A DNA stretch of 64,000 nt. Origin: Hyaloscypha bicolor E (Eukaryota; Ascomycota; Leotiomycetes; Helotiales; Hyaloscyphaceae). Positions 31,450 to 43,899 of this stretch are shown piece after piece (position 1 is the stretch's first letter; the number at the start of each line of letters is the position of its first letter). The notes beneath the pieces were generated by a model. The model ran no database searches and was not told the DNA's origin. It was given only the letters and a program-made list of their open reading frames with translations. The position numbers were made by a program, and so were the translations under genes. The stretch covers positions 744,001 through 808,000 of the forward strand of contig NW_020194559.1 of the NCBI RefSeq assembly GCF_002865645.1, in the 5' to 3' direction.

Positions 31450-34111
31450 TAAAAATAGAAAGATAAACTCAAGCTATATAGCTATATACTCTTAGTATAG
31501 TCCCGTAAATACTCTCTATGTGGTTTAGGAGATACTACTTATACTATAGCTCTATTTAATAGACCTTATACTAGAGCCGGTCTCTTTCTTTAATATAGGC
31601 CAGATACTTCTACTTAAAGTACTTTATTAAGTCTCCTAGGCTAGTAAACTTAAAGGTATACTTCTGGAGCAATAAGCTCTATTTTTTTAAGTAAAAGAAA
31701 TAGGTAATAGTTCGCTTCTTAGTAAATACTAATAATATAGTATTACTTAATACTTGCTTTTTGGCCTCGGTAGCTACTAGCTATAAGTTAGTCTCCCTCG
31801 ACGGTATTAGACTCGCCTTTTATATTAATAGCCTTATATATGATTAGGTAATAGCTCCTTTTTTCTGGAAATAGTAATAGGTAGTAACTATATTAATAGC
31901 TATATTATAGTAGTAAAACTCTTTTTCTATAGTTATTTCCGGAAGTATTATTAATATCTTGGCTAAGTACTTCTGAATTACGGATATCTTATTATTCTAG
32001 TCTAAGTTAGTCTTTATATTCTGGCTAAACTTGAGCCTAGAGAGCTGCCGTTTGATCTCATTAACCGGATATTCCAGATCCTAGTACTTTTAAATATACT
32101 TAAAAAGTATAGCTCTTAGCTATTACCTATTATTAAAGATGGCCTGGCCAATAATCCGGTACCCGGGCTATTAGGTTACTATATCCTAGAAGTAGTACTT
32201 CTACTTCTCTTGCTCCGTAATAAGGTAGTAGACTATAGGATCCTAATTAACGGACAGAAGTTACTTAAGTATAAGTTCCTATAGCCGGTTAGAATTAATA
32301 TAGTAAATTATCTAATAGGCCGCCTATATTAGGTTATACTAAGGGTTATAGCCAGAGATAATAGCTCAAGTATTAGTAGTAACCGTCCGCTAGAGGTAGT
32401 ACTTAATAAAGGTATTAATTTTAGTATATTATATAATTATATTCTAAAGTATATTATTTATATTACTTATTAGTCTAAGGTTAGTATATTATATAGGCAG
32501 GAAGAGCAGAATTATAAGAAGGGAGTTATAGGATATATACTACTCTAGTTAAAGGCATTATCTATACTATATTAGAAGAAGTATAAATATATAGGTAGCG
32601 AGATTCTAGTAACTATATTAAGCCGCTTAATCTATTTTAAGAAGATTATATATAGTAATTACTAGTCGGGCAAGATCTCTCACCTATAGGGCGTCCTAAT
32701 AGACCTATAGAAGACAGGAATATTGGCTATCTCTGGCTTTAGAGGCAAGAGTAGTTACTAATAGCCAGGCAAGATATTTAGCTTACTAATTCTTTTGGCT
32801 AATATAAAACTCGGGGCCAAGAATATATTATTAGTAAAGATAAGACCCAGAAGGGCAATATATGAACTAAGAACTAGGAACGGATTAAAGATAATCTCGG
32901 GAAGTAAGAATATATTTCTAGCTTTTATATAAGTTATATATTTTATTAGAATAGAAGAAAAAGAGAGGAAAGAAGAAATAGGCTAGAATAAAACTAATAT
33001 ATCTTTTATACCGAGATACTTCTTTATAAACTCGTATATAAACTCGATTAAAATCTAATAGGGCCCGCTATTTAGGTCCCGGAATAGAATTATTATAATA
33101 TTACTATAATAGAGGTTTAGGAGTACTAAAGGTCGGTTTCTAGAGAATATATCTAGCTAGCCAAAAAGGTTAATCTCGATATAGTACCGGCTATATAGAT
33201 ATCTCTACTTTATTATTATTAGGTTAGTCTATAGAAGTTCGGTAAGGTCCTTAATATATATTATTATATTATTATACTTCTTTATTAATAGGTAGTACTT
33301 TTTTACTAGCTTTCTAAGAACCTATAATAGAGGACATTTATTAGCTTCTTATTTATAATAATTCGGACGGAATTAAAGCGGATAGATAAGAAGTAGTATT
33401 TACCTAATATATATAATAGTTTATTTTTCTCTTAATCTTTTCTCTAATTACTTATTTATATATAAGCCGGAAGATCTTCTAGTATATCCCGAGTATACTA
33501 GCTAACTAGATACTAGTAAGCCTCCTCTTACCTTTCACCTAGTATTAATTTAATATCTATTTAAAAAATAACTTAAGGATCCGGTAAGAGATAGCCTATA
33601 TTACCCGGGCAGAATTCTTTTATATATACTTATAGTACCTATAAGAAGAGTCAGATTAGTAATCCGATAATAGAAGATAGTAGATAAGAAAAGAATAAAG
33701 TATCTACTAATAGAAACTTCCTTTAATTATATCTAGGAGAAGAAGACTACTATTACTATAGTCCTTATCTTTATTCTCGGATTTATTAGAATTATTCTCT
33801 TAATTAAGGTAGTACTCTAGGAAATAGGTATTCTCCTCTCCTGTAATCTATATTAGATCTGCCTTATTATCTCTATTAATATTAGTATTAATATCTACCT
33901 ATACTATATAAGTATTATCCGAGTAAATAAGCCACTCTAGATCTGGCAGGTCTGCCTTATTGTCTCCGTTAATATCGGTATTAATGTCTATCGACTCGGT
34001 CTCGGTATTGGTCTTATCTTACTTATTCCCTGTATTAAAGCAGCTCTCGATATCTGACCTATTACTATTAGAGGAGGAAGGGCTTAGTATTAGCTATTGG
34101 CAACGATGCAT
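31450..34111 (-). pseudogene. Degraded DUF3435/FluG-like tyrosine recombinase gene (Starship-captain family)
   Basis: Read on the minus strand from ATG 34,111, one frame runs for over 800 codons with stops almost only at TAG/TAA codons that RIP creates. Blocks I recognise from fungal proteins annotated DUF3435, FluG-domain or C2H2-finger are: KRRLTSI..ASILGIY.KIFRLIY (about 33,480-33,535), a LPEIIFNP block (32,880-32,906), a KLNILPG/LLLPLKPE stretch (about 32,690-32,800), and near the C-terminal third a L.YSI.NAFN block (32,548-32,583) that should hold the recombinase's R-Y region. DUF3435 proteins are tyrosine recombinases; those called captains move Starship elements and sit as first gene, reading into the element. 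This one reads towards the cell-death cluster. The 3' end is approximate, and a gypsy element sits just beyond it. Not functional. The family call rests on memory of conserved blocks. Confidence 0.6.
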
Positions 34112-34679
34112 ATCGACTTGATCTATAGAAGGAGACTATAAAAATGATAATAATAATTAATTTAGAGAAAGGAGAAGATATAGGGAGAAACTTGCTGCCT
34201 AAAGAACCGTATTAGAGGGGAGGAGAGAAAATGGAGGGAGAGAAGCTAGTCGAATATAAGAGGTTTGGAGGAAAGAAGATAGAGAAGAGGGGGGAGGAGG
34301 ATAGATAGAGAAGAGGAAGGGGAGGAGGATAGACGAAGATATAGGATAGCCGCTATCTTGAGTTACCCAGGGGATAGTGGGGATCTATTTTCTGCTTCCT
34401 GAAAAGGCTCCTCAGAAGATAGGAAGGAGAACAGAGAAGCGGTTATTAATTTTGGGTATTCCTGTAGTCGGCTAGGATCGTACCGCCTTGGCCGCCAGGT
34501 ATGCAAGTATTAGAGCAGTACGAGATTTTGGCAAGTCGGCTGTAGAAAGCAGTATTCAAACCCCCCGAAAACAGCAGCCAGTTTGCCGTCTGGTTATTAA
34601 ATAGAATAAGTATTTTAATTAACCTTATTTATTTATTTAATACTAATATATTATTAGTCAAATACCGCCTTTATATACT
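34112..34679. promoter_or_regulatory. Upstream region of the degraded recombinase; purine-rich tract
   Basis: A segment with little RIP compared with both neighbours. From about 34,200 to 34,340 it is almost pure A/G on the plus strand (CT-rich on the minus strand, the recombinase sense), as in many fungal promoters. It includes a direct repeat of a gaggaggataga unit. Normal-GC sequence continues to about 34,595, after which AT-rich hAT sequence begins. If a Starship edge exists it should be in this interval; I could not identify terminal repeats. Confidence 0.4.
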
Positions 34680-36711
34680 AAGGTTCTTACAGATAAATTA
34701 GAATTAAAATATATTGAAAAAAGCTTATTAATTAAAGAAGAATTACTTGAGAATATAAAGACTTAAGAAATCTTCTCTATTATTTTAGATACAAATTAAA
34801 AGGCCTTTCTTGGAATTACTATATAAGTTAATATTCTTTTAATTATTAAAGAAAAATATTAATAATTATTTAGATATTTTATAAATAATAATTTTAAATT
34901 AAAATCTTATTTACTAATTATAAGAGATTTAAGTAATATTTACTCAGGTACTTATATGCTTTCTATTTTCTTAGATATTTTAAGAGAATATAATATTAAA
35001 TATAATATAACTAGGTAAGTAATTTTAATTTTATTTAAAATTATTATTAACTAACTTTAAATTAGTATTACTCGAGATAATACTAGCTCAAATAATACCT
35101 TATTAAAGGTTTTTATAAAGTATTATAATATAGAAGGCATTAAATTTCAAGGAAATATTTCTTATATAGCTTATATTTTAAATTTAATAGTTTAAGATAT
35201 TTTAAAAGCTCTTATTAAAAACGATTATAATACCTCTTATTCTATAGATTTATACGAGCAAGAAATAGAAGAACTTGAAAATAGAAAAGAAGAAAAAAAG
35301 AACAAGTAATAAGTATGTTTCCTATATAATTTATAAGAGTTTTATTAATAAATTATAGATTTATTAATTCGGAGAAAGGTTTAAAAAACTATTATAGGTC
35401 TTAAATATAACCAAGAAAACCGACGGCTATTAGAAGCTCAAATTAAAGCTTTTAATATAGAAAATACTCGATTTCCTTAACTTGGTAAATAATTAAATTT
35501 TTAAATTTTAATTATTTAATTATTAATTAATACTAATTATTTATAGATTAAAAAATATAGTAGTTTTCGACTTATTATATATTAAAGAAGTTTTTATATA
35601 TATATAAAGCTATTAAAGTAGTTATTAATAGTTCTAATTTAAAGGCTTCTAAAAATAAAAGTCTAGTTTTAACTAATATTAAAATTACTTATTTAAATAA
35701 TATTTTAAATATAATTTTAATATTTATTAAAACTATAACTAAGTTACAAGCCGAAAATTATACGACTATATATTATATTATACCTGAGGTATATAAAATA
35801 TATAATAAACTTGAAAATTTTAAAAAGGAATTTAAAGTAAGTCTTTTCTTAAATTCTTCTTATATTATTAATAATATTATACTAATATTTAATAGGACAA
35901 AATATTTACAGATGCAATTAATAAGGGTATAGCTAAATTTCGAAAATATTATCCTAAAACAGGCATTTTAGATAATAAAAGTAAAGCTTTATATTTAGCT
36001 CTTATTCTTAATCCTCGAATTAAATAAGAAGGATTAACTAGTATTGGCTTATCTAATAGTATATCTTCGGATATATATAATAGATTAAAGACCGATTATA
36101 ACGTATAAGTAATTCCTTTAATTATTTTTTTAATAAATTAATAACTAATTTTATATTTAGATATAAATACAATTATAATTTATTCTATACTAGATCCAAT
36201 TCCTCGGATATTAATATGGCCGATTCCAATAAAAACGGCTTAGATATATATATTACTAATAAGTCTTCTAATATAGAAGACGAATTAGTAATTTATTTAG
36301 AAGAAAAGAGAGAATAGAAAAGTAAGTAAAACTCACTTAAATTTTATTAAATAATTACCCGATATTTCCTTAATATTTTTTAATATATTAGTACTAATAT
36401 ATATATAAATTAAGCTATTAGATTATTAGAAGTCTAATACAGCTAGATTCCCTGTTTTAGCTTTAATAGCTAGGAAATATTTAGGAATTCCGGCTTCCTC
36501 AGCCGCTAGCAAGAGGTTCTTTTCTCAAGGCGCTCTTATTATATCTAAATTACGTAATAGACTTAATAAGAGTACCTTTGAGAAGATATCTTGTTTAAAG
36601 AGCTGGGATATATTTAAAAATGAATTAGAAGAAGCTAAAAAAGAGGAGAAAAAGGGGGCAAATCAGGTTTTGGAAGAGGATAATCAGTTTATTATTATAG
36701 AAAAGAAGTAA
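34680..36711 (+). pseudogene. hAT-family transposase (RIP-mutated)
   Basis: Plus-strand frame with RIP stops ending at TAA 36,709-36,711. Early on a block reading IILDT, then FLGITI, and ITRDNTSSNNTLL (about 35,065-35,110) plus FQGNISYIAYILNLIVQDIL matches the hAT catalytic core region. The C-terminal dimerisation domain is nearly undamaged at about 36,446-36,610 (FPVLALIARKYLG, then AASKRFFSQGALII.KLRNRLN). A GTAAGT...CTAAC...TTAG intron is visible at about 35,015-35,067. This is the cut-and-paste transposase of a class II element; the copy is dead. The element's terminal repeats and 8-bp target duplication were not found, and the start is approximate. Confidence 0.82.
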
Positions 36712-36799
36712 TTAGTTAGTTTTTAGCTTAATTTAGATTTTTTTATTATAATATTATTAGTTAATTATAAGGTTATTTAATAATTAATAAGTAAAAAAA

Positions 36800-36953
36800 A
36801 GTCAAGAAACTCCGTTATCACGTGATTAATCAAGCATTAATCAGATTAATCAAGATTAATTAATCTAATCTAATCAAAAAAATCCGAATCACGTTAATCA
36901 TAATCTAATCACATTAATTAATTAATTAATCGATTAATTTGATTAACGTGATT
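36800..36953. repeat. TTAATC-rich cluster with 14-bp inverted repeat
   Basis: Dense attaatc/gattaat motifs in both orientations. Arms at 36,887-36,900 (aatcacgttaatca) and 36,940-36,953 (tgattaacgtgatt) are perfect complements over 14 bp. Short repeated subterminal motifs of this kind are typical of hAT-element ends, where the transposase binds, so this probably marks the right end of the hAT relic. The left counterpart was not found. Confidence 0.6.
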
Positions 36954-37109
36954 AATTCTTTAATACACTGGATATATGAAGGCAGTGCGAGAAATTCACA
37001 AAGTGTATCTAGAATCCTATATAATTCCGCTCATTCCTCAAGTTTTGCTCTACTCCTATACTCAAGTAGTCTTCTAGGTCGTGAGGAACTCTTTAAAACC
37101 AACCCCAAC

Positions 37110-37469
37110 ATGAAAGTCCAAGTTTTTTGCACCGCCATTGCGGCTTTTTCACTGGCTGTGTAAGCGCGATTTTCTTTTCTTTTTTCTTCTTTTTTCTGGT
37201 ATTTTTTCAAGATTATACTAACCAAGCGTCTTAGTAATGGCCAGCGATACCAGTGTGCTGGAACTACTTCGAGTGGACGGTATGAGTCAACTGGGGCCCA
37301 GACCGGAAGATGGACAGGCAGGTCATGTGGTGGCTCAGTTAGAGGAGTGCTTTCAGGCTGGGGAAATACCTATTGCTGTACAACTACAACCGCGAATGAA
37401 GCTGCCTTTCGAACAACTTGTCTATCGCAAACTGATCCACAAGACCATCTGGTATTCCAAGTATGCTAA
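37110..37469 (+). CDS. Small secreted cysteine-rich protein (effector-like), two exons
   Basis: Exon 1 is 37,110-37,159 and exon 2 is 37,235-37,469, giving 94 aa. Residues 1-19 (MKVQVFCTAIAAFSLAVNG) form a signal peptide: positive charge, hydrophobic core, likely cleavage after Gly19. The mature part is about 75 aa, rich in Gly, Ser and Thr, with six Cys at residues 24, 48, 64, 65, 79 and 94; the Cys-Cys pair and the C-terminal Cys suggest three disulphides. The intron has donor GTAAGC, branch site CTAAC (37,218-37,222) and acceptor TTAG. Without splicing, exon 1 runs into TAA after 17 codons. I do not recognise the family. Small size, secretion, cysteines and isolation among RIP-mutated transposons are all typical of fungal effectors, but no function can be claimed. 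The island shows no RIP. Confidence 0.75.
37160..37234 (+). other. Spliceosomal intron of the small secreted protein gene
   Basis: 75 bases, GTAAGC at the 5' end, pyrimidine-rich interior, branch-like actaac 12 bases before the terminal AG. It splits the codon for Val17, at the end of the signal peptide. Confidence 0.75.
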
Positions 37470-38010
37470 GCTTGGCTAGGTAAGAGAGTAGTGCCGTTAT
37501 TAGTAAAACATGTATTATCTACTAAAATGTTAGTAGTAGAGAGCTCATTGTGGTACGGCAAGCCTTGCTCCATGCAAATCATATTGCTTTTAGCAGTTTT
37601 TAGTGTGGCTATGTAATGGAAGGCATGCCCGTCGTTATATGACTTGGCGGAAATATATAAGAGAGCTAGCCTTCTCTATACTAGTCAAGCAACCTTCTTT
37701 CCTAGTAATCAATTAACATTTTTATAATCGTATAGTATTCCTGCTTTATTGCGCATGTTCTTATTTGCACTATTCTATCACCTTTTATATTCTGCTATCT
37801 GTAATGGCAGGAAGAAAGCACTAGAACAAGGCTCAAAGATCTAAGATTCCAGTGTCTTACAGGATCTAAAGCTAAGGTGAGAAGTGAGGTGTGGCAGTGG
37901 ATAAGTAGGTATGGCCAAGACCACTGAAACGCCGAGCTTGGTTTGAACCTTAGCTTGACACCTTAGCTGAAATCTTAGCTGAAACTAACTTATAGTACCT
38001 ATATAATATT
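37470..38010. other. 3' flank of the secreted-protein gene, normal GC
   Basis: No coding sequence of useful length. It contains an inverted repeat (agctaaggtg near 37,870 and caccttagct near 37,970), with repeated cttagctgaa units at the right end and a ggtttgaacc resembling a Pol III B box. This might be a decayed short interspersed element; not shown. Confidence 0.35.
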
Positions 38011-38499
38011 AGCCGTTATACTATTCTTTATACAAGTTTTTGTTTTATTATAGTTTCTTCTTATATTATCTTAGTATAAAGTCTTTTAGTTTTAGTTATT
38101 TATATAATATATTATATAAAGTATTATAATATAAGTAAAGAATTTTTTTATAATATTTCTTTTAATAATAATTTATATAAATAAATTATATTTATACTTT
38201 ATTATAATTTATTTAATTCTTAATTATCTTATATAATTCTTAAAAAATACTTAAAGATATTAATACTAATAATTATATAATAATTTCTATTTTATTTAAT
38301 ATAACTTAGTACTAATAAAAGCCAAAAAATATTATATACTTAAAATAATATATTGAATTTTATTAAAGAATTTTATAATTAAAGCTAATTTATTAGTATT
38401 AGTTTACTAGAAATATATAATATAATATATAATATATATGAAATACTTAGTATATAAAGTTAGTAAAGTAGTTAATATTCAGAAGTAAAGATTATAGTA

Positions 38500-41400
38500 T
38501 TATAATATTAATATATGATTCCTAAATTTGCTAAGCCTAATAGGGTCTAGTTTACCGGTCGAATTACTTATAGGATATAAGGTTATATAACCATATCTCG
38601 TATTTCATATCCCGTTACTTATATCCCATTACCCATATCCCGTTTCCCGAATCTCGTAACTATATACGTAACTCCCAAAGAAATAGCTATACTAATACTA
38701 GAACCTTTCTAAAAATACAAAAAATAGTATTTCTCTCTAATTATATACTAATTCCCTAATTCAGCCTAGTACTAGATTTTCCCAAATACTCTATATATTT
38801 ATATAGTTTTTGAGGTTTTAGTTATATATTAAAAGCTATAGCCTTTTATATATAACTTCCTCTTCTATAATATCTTCTTATCCTATATATTTATTCTTTC
38901 TTATCTCATATATCCATTTCCTGCCCTATTTATATTTGATTTATTTCTTTATATCCAATTATATTATATTTGTATTAATTAGGTATTTAAGGGCATTTAA
39001 TAATTTCGATTTTATTATAGAGTTAATAGAATTCGATTCTCTTTTAATTTATTTAATTTCTATAATTTCTTATTATTTATATATTTAATAAAAATATATT
39101 ATATTAATTATTAGGTATTTCTCTCGAATAGTATCTAATTTAATAAGGCATTTATATAATAATTTCGAATTCATATAAATAACTAATAAAAGTTCTATTT
39201 CTAGTATTTTATTAATTATAGATTTAACTAAAGTACCTATATTAAAACTATAAACCATATTATATAATTCTAAAACTAAAACGCTTCTAATAATTCTCTT
39301 GTATTTAATAGAGAACTAATAAATAATATTAGTATATCTAGTTCTATTTACTAGAACTAGAATATATCTAATTTGAGAAAAGAGATCTCTATTATTTATA
39401 AATAAAGTATTTATAAAAACGATTAAATATAAGAATTCCTTTACTAGCTTTATAAATCTTAATCTTTTAGTAATATTCTCAATTTGCTATTAAATATACT
39501 TATTAAATATCTTAATATTAATTTCTAAAGATTTAATAGCTTAAATAGTAATTAATAGATTATATAAAGCTTTTAGTTAATAGACTAATATAATATATAT
39601 TTCTTTAATATATTAGGAAATATATTAATTCTTAATAAAGAGATCTTAATATATAGTACCTTTATTACTTATAGTAATAATATTCTTAATTAATATAATT
39701 CTAAGGTTTTTATATTAGTATTTTTATATAAGGGTAATTCCAGTAATTTCTATATAAATAATACCTTTATTAAACTTGAGATTATAGTTAAAAGTAAGGT
39801 ATTTATATTTCTTAGCTAAGAATTTAGTCTTTTAAAGCTTTAATTACTTTACTTTTATAAAATTATTAGTTCTAATAAATAAAGTATTATTAGTTTAAAG
39901 GCTAATAATTCTAAAGAGTTATTTATTATAAAAGAGATAAGAGTTATAAGTTAATTATTTCATAAAAAGTTTATTAATATAGTAAGAATAATAAGTCTTA
40001 AACTAGTAGTTCTTAACTTTTAATATATTATATAATAGTTTTATAACTTTTAGAATAGAATTATTCTTTAGATTTAGCTTTCGAATAAATTTATAAAGTG
40101 AGTTAATATAAAAATTATAATTAAATAAAGTTATTAATTAAATAAAGTTATTAATTAAATATAAGCTTATAAGATATTATATAAATATAATTCTATAATA
40201 TTTATTATTATAGTAATAATACTAAGAATAATTCTTTGGCTAATATATTAAATAATAAATAATTGAATTAATATAATATATTTCTTTTTATTATTATAAA
40301 CTTAAATAATGAGTTTTAATTTCTTTAGCTTCTTTTTAATATTTTTATTCTTAACTTTATTAATAAATCTAAAATTAAAAATATATATTTCTTTTAGTAT
40401 TTGAGATCTGGAAATAACCTTAAATATATCCTTTTTTAGAAAGCTAGTAACTTTAATTTAGTAAGAGTTCTTATATAGGTTATTATTTTATAGAAATATT
40501 ATAATATTAGAGTTTTTATAAAAATATCCTCTATTATACTTTAATAAAATAGCAGAAATAATAAAAGGAATTATATTTATATTACTTTTAGTTCTATTAT
40601 AAAGTTCGGGTTTAGGTTTAAAATTATTAATATTAATCTCAATATTTTTTATATAAAAGAACTTTATAAAAATTAAATAGAAAATAGTATTATTATATAA
40701 TATAGCTAATATATAGTTCTTTCTATTAATAGCTATTAGTTTATATAGCCTATTTTAATTACTAGATAAATTAATATTTCTTTTATATTATATAAAAATA
40801 TCTGAATTTAGAAAAGATTTATAGATAATATAGTATTTTTATTAATTCTATTAATTTTAGCTATAATAATAAAATAAATATATTAAATTAGGCTATAGTA
40901 ATATTCTATAATTCTAATAAAGTTATAAGCTTTTATAGAAACAATTTTAATCTTTATATTTATAATACTTGCAAGTTAAATAAACTTCTTATTAATAAAC
41001 CACTTTTCGGTATTTACTATAATCTAATTAAAAGGGCCTAAATAATTATTAATTTAATATTATTTAAATATATTTCAGGTATATATTATACTAATATTTC
41101 GGAGCTATTAATCGGTTTAATATCAAGTACCTTTATTAATAATATAAAATATAAGCTTATTAGAAATATAGAAAATATTAATAATAATAGAATAATTAAA
41201 GCTAATATTATTTCTTAAATTAAATTTAAATTATTCCGGTAATTATCCGAATTTCTAAAATTATTTATAATACTTTATAAAGTATTTAAAGGCTTTTATA
41301 TTAATATTATAGCTTGCTTATTCTAGTATATTTCGGAGCTTATTAACTAATAAATAACTAAAATAATAATATAAATATTATAATTCGATATTTATAAGGA

Positions 41401-42760
41401 AATAGAGATTATAAGTAAAGAATTCGGAAATAAAGTATTAAATTAATATTAGCTTATTAGTTCTTCTAATACCAGGTTTAACTATTAATATTAGCTTTAT
41501 TACTCTCATTTATAATAGTTTACTATAGAAGCCTATAGAATAGCTTACTATAAAAGCTCAGAAAACGCTTATTAATATATATAAGTAATCTAATTTATAA
41601 TATATTAAAGGAAATCGCTATCTATTAATAGATATATAAGAACTATATTTTAGATTTCTTTCTCTTCTTTTTTACTCTTTACTCTCTTATATCTAATTAT
41701 TCTATAGATTATTAATCTCTAATATATTGATTTTATATTAATAAATTAATTACTTTCTAATATAAAACTTTATAATATAATATTTTAAAGTAAAAAAGAG
41801 TATTTAAAACATTATATTATAGGTATGTAATATTTAATAAAAGTAATAAAATAGTTAGTAAAATTATTAAAATAGACTTTTAGCTTATTTATATTAGCTA
41901 AGCTAAATAAAAATAAAATCTTTATAAATATAATATAAAATTATACTTGTCTAATTAGTATTTTATTATTATAGATCTAATAAAAAACATAAATCTAATA
42001 CTAAACTAGATATTAATTTAATCTTTAATAATTTTATTAAGTTTAATATTATTATTAATCTATTATAAAGCTTGGAATTAATTAAAACTAGTAATTAAGA
42101 ATCTAAAGGCTCTAATATTAATTATAATTCTATAAAAGTAATTAGTATTATATCTGAAAATATTATTAATTATAAAAATTTAAATATTCTCTATTACTAG
42201 TTCTATTAATAGTTTATTAGATTCCAAAATATAGTTTTTATTTATTAATTAATATATAAGAGAAAGAGAATTAAGGTTATTTATAAGAATATTAGCTATA
42301 ATTATTAATATAATAAAAGCGAATAAAAGATTTAGAATTAAAATAAAATAGGAATTTAAGTATTAATTCTTTATTTTATTTATTAATACTAGAAAAGCCT
42401 TAAAAGTATTATTTAAATAAATCTTTCTATTATTATTTTTATTATTCTTATAATATTTTTTTCTTTTAATTTTAGCTATTAGTTATAAATAGCTATTATT
42501 AAACTCTTTATTAAATTAATAAGAATTTGAAGTCTTAAATTAATAGAGGTTTCGGATTCTAAATCGAGCTTTCTTAGCCTTTTATTTCTTTAATATATAC
42601 TTTTAGAAATATTATTTGGGTTTTTTATATATAAAATATAACTTATTTAAATAGTTATTATAATTACGGAACTTATAGCTATTTAAATAGCTATTTTAAA
42701 GGCTATAATTATAACTAGAGTTATATTAATAATATTATAATAATAATAAAGAGTTTAAAT
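38500..42760 (-). mobile_element. Ty1/copia-type retrotransposon relic (RIP-saturated)
   Basis: CA and TG are almost absent over more than 4 kb. On the minus strand from about 39,550 to 39,000 a frame reads, with RIP stops, the C-terminal reverse-transcriptase/RNase H part of fungal copia-like polyproteins: LRFIKLVKEFLYL, then NNRDLFSQIRYILVL, then KYKRIIRSVLVLELY. Upstream parts lie to the right, up to about 42,700, but are too decayed to divide. Short atatcccgttac-like repeats occur at 38,600-38,650. LTRs were not identified, so the bounds are approximate. Confidence 0.55.
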
Positions 42761-42807
42761 TGAGTTAAAAGCTATATATCCGGCTAAAATCACCGGCTAT
42801 ATACTAA

Positions 42808-42832
42808 GTCACGTGCAGTGGCACCACGTGAC
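42808..42832. repeat. Short palindrome gtcacgtg...cacgtgac
   Basis: Perfect 8-bp arms (42,808-42,815 and 42,825-42,832) around a 9-base centre. It sits in a 70-base GC-richer patch (42,770-42,845) inside RIP-saturated DNA, near the right end of the copia relic. It could be a transposon terminus or a retained protein-binding site; each arm contains CACGTG. Confidence 0.6.
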
Positions 42833-42839
42833 TAGTACC

Positions 42840-43584
42840 ATATAATAAATAATTTTCGAATAAATAGTTATTTAATTATTTTCTTAAATAGTATTATTAA
42901 TTAATAAAAAGAATTTCGGTATTAATCTATTACTTTTTCTTATAAGTAATAATAGATAATTAAAGCTTATTAATAAGCTAGCTGAAATTAGAAGGAGAAT
43001 CTAAAATTATATATTAATATACCGGTATATTTTAATAAGAGATAATAATTTTATTATATAGGAATTCGGTATTTTATAAAGCAAGTACTAATTTATATTA
43101 TAATTAATATAGGTTATTAATTAATAACTAGATAAGCTCAAATATTGTTTTTTTAGGATATTAAGCTATTATAATTATTAAGAAAATAGTATTTTATTTA
43201 TTTAAATTTTAATATTAAAAACTAGGGCCTTTAAAGAAATTACAAATATTTATATAAGCCTTTTTATATATATATTAAAAGAGCTAGTTATTATAAAAGT
43301 AGTTTTATACTAGTTCCTTTAATATAGTAAAGAAAGCTCTTATTAGTATCTTTTATAGAAGCTTTATATATTAGTAAATATTAAGAAAAATAATAAATTT
43401 ATAATTAAAACTATTATTAGTTTTATTATATTTTTATATTTTAATATATATTTTTATTATTTTTCTAATTAGTTTTCTAATAAAAGAACTATTTAAAGAA
43501 CTATTTAAAAATAATAGAAATAATAGAAATTTGTTATTTCTAGCTTTCTATAATTTAATACTAATAGAAATAATTATAAATAAT
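42840..43584. other. AT-rich RIP-degraded spacer
   Basis: No gene or recognisable domain. It ends with ataat (43,580-43,584), the left copy of the target duplication of the next element. Confidence 0.5.
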
Positions 43585-43894
43585 TATAAGATATATAATA
43601 TTAGAATAATATATAAATAATTAAGATAAATAAACTATAGAATAATACTTATAAATATAGCTGATTTCTAAGAATTAATTCTAATAAAAGACTAATTAAT
43701 ACTTCTTTTTAAAACTAGAAGTATTTTTCTATATATTTACTAGTATTTAATTAAATATATAAAGCCCTTTATTTAATTAAGAAATATAATTCTATATAAT
43801 TTATATAATTCCGATTATAAGCTTTATCTAAAATAGAAAACTAGATTTATAATATCTAATACCTATTTATATACTATTATATATATCTATTATA
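43585..43894 (-). repeat. 3' LTR of chromovirus copy 2
   Basis: 310 bp, reverse complement of the LTR at 9,553-9,862 after RIP-type changes. More mutated than the partner at 50,246. Confidence 0.92.
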
Positions 43895-43899
43895 TATAT

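Noticed and set aside
37237..37479. 80-codon open frame starting ATGGCCAGCG
   Set aside because: Out of frame with the spliced secreted protein, which has signal peptide, canonical intron and cysteine pattern; this frame is its shadow.
37860..37985. tRNA gene or SINE suggested by an A-box-like tggcagtgg and a B-box-like ggtttgaacc
   Set aside because: The T-arm and acceptor stem do not pair and the A box lacks the usual spacing, so neither a tRNA nor a SINE is supported.
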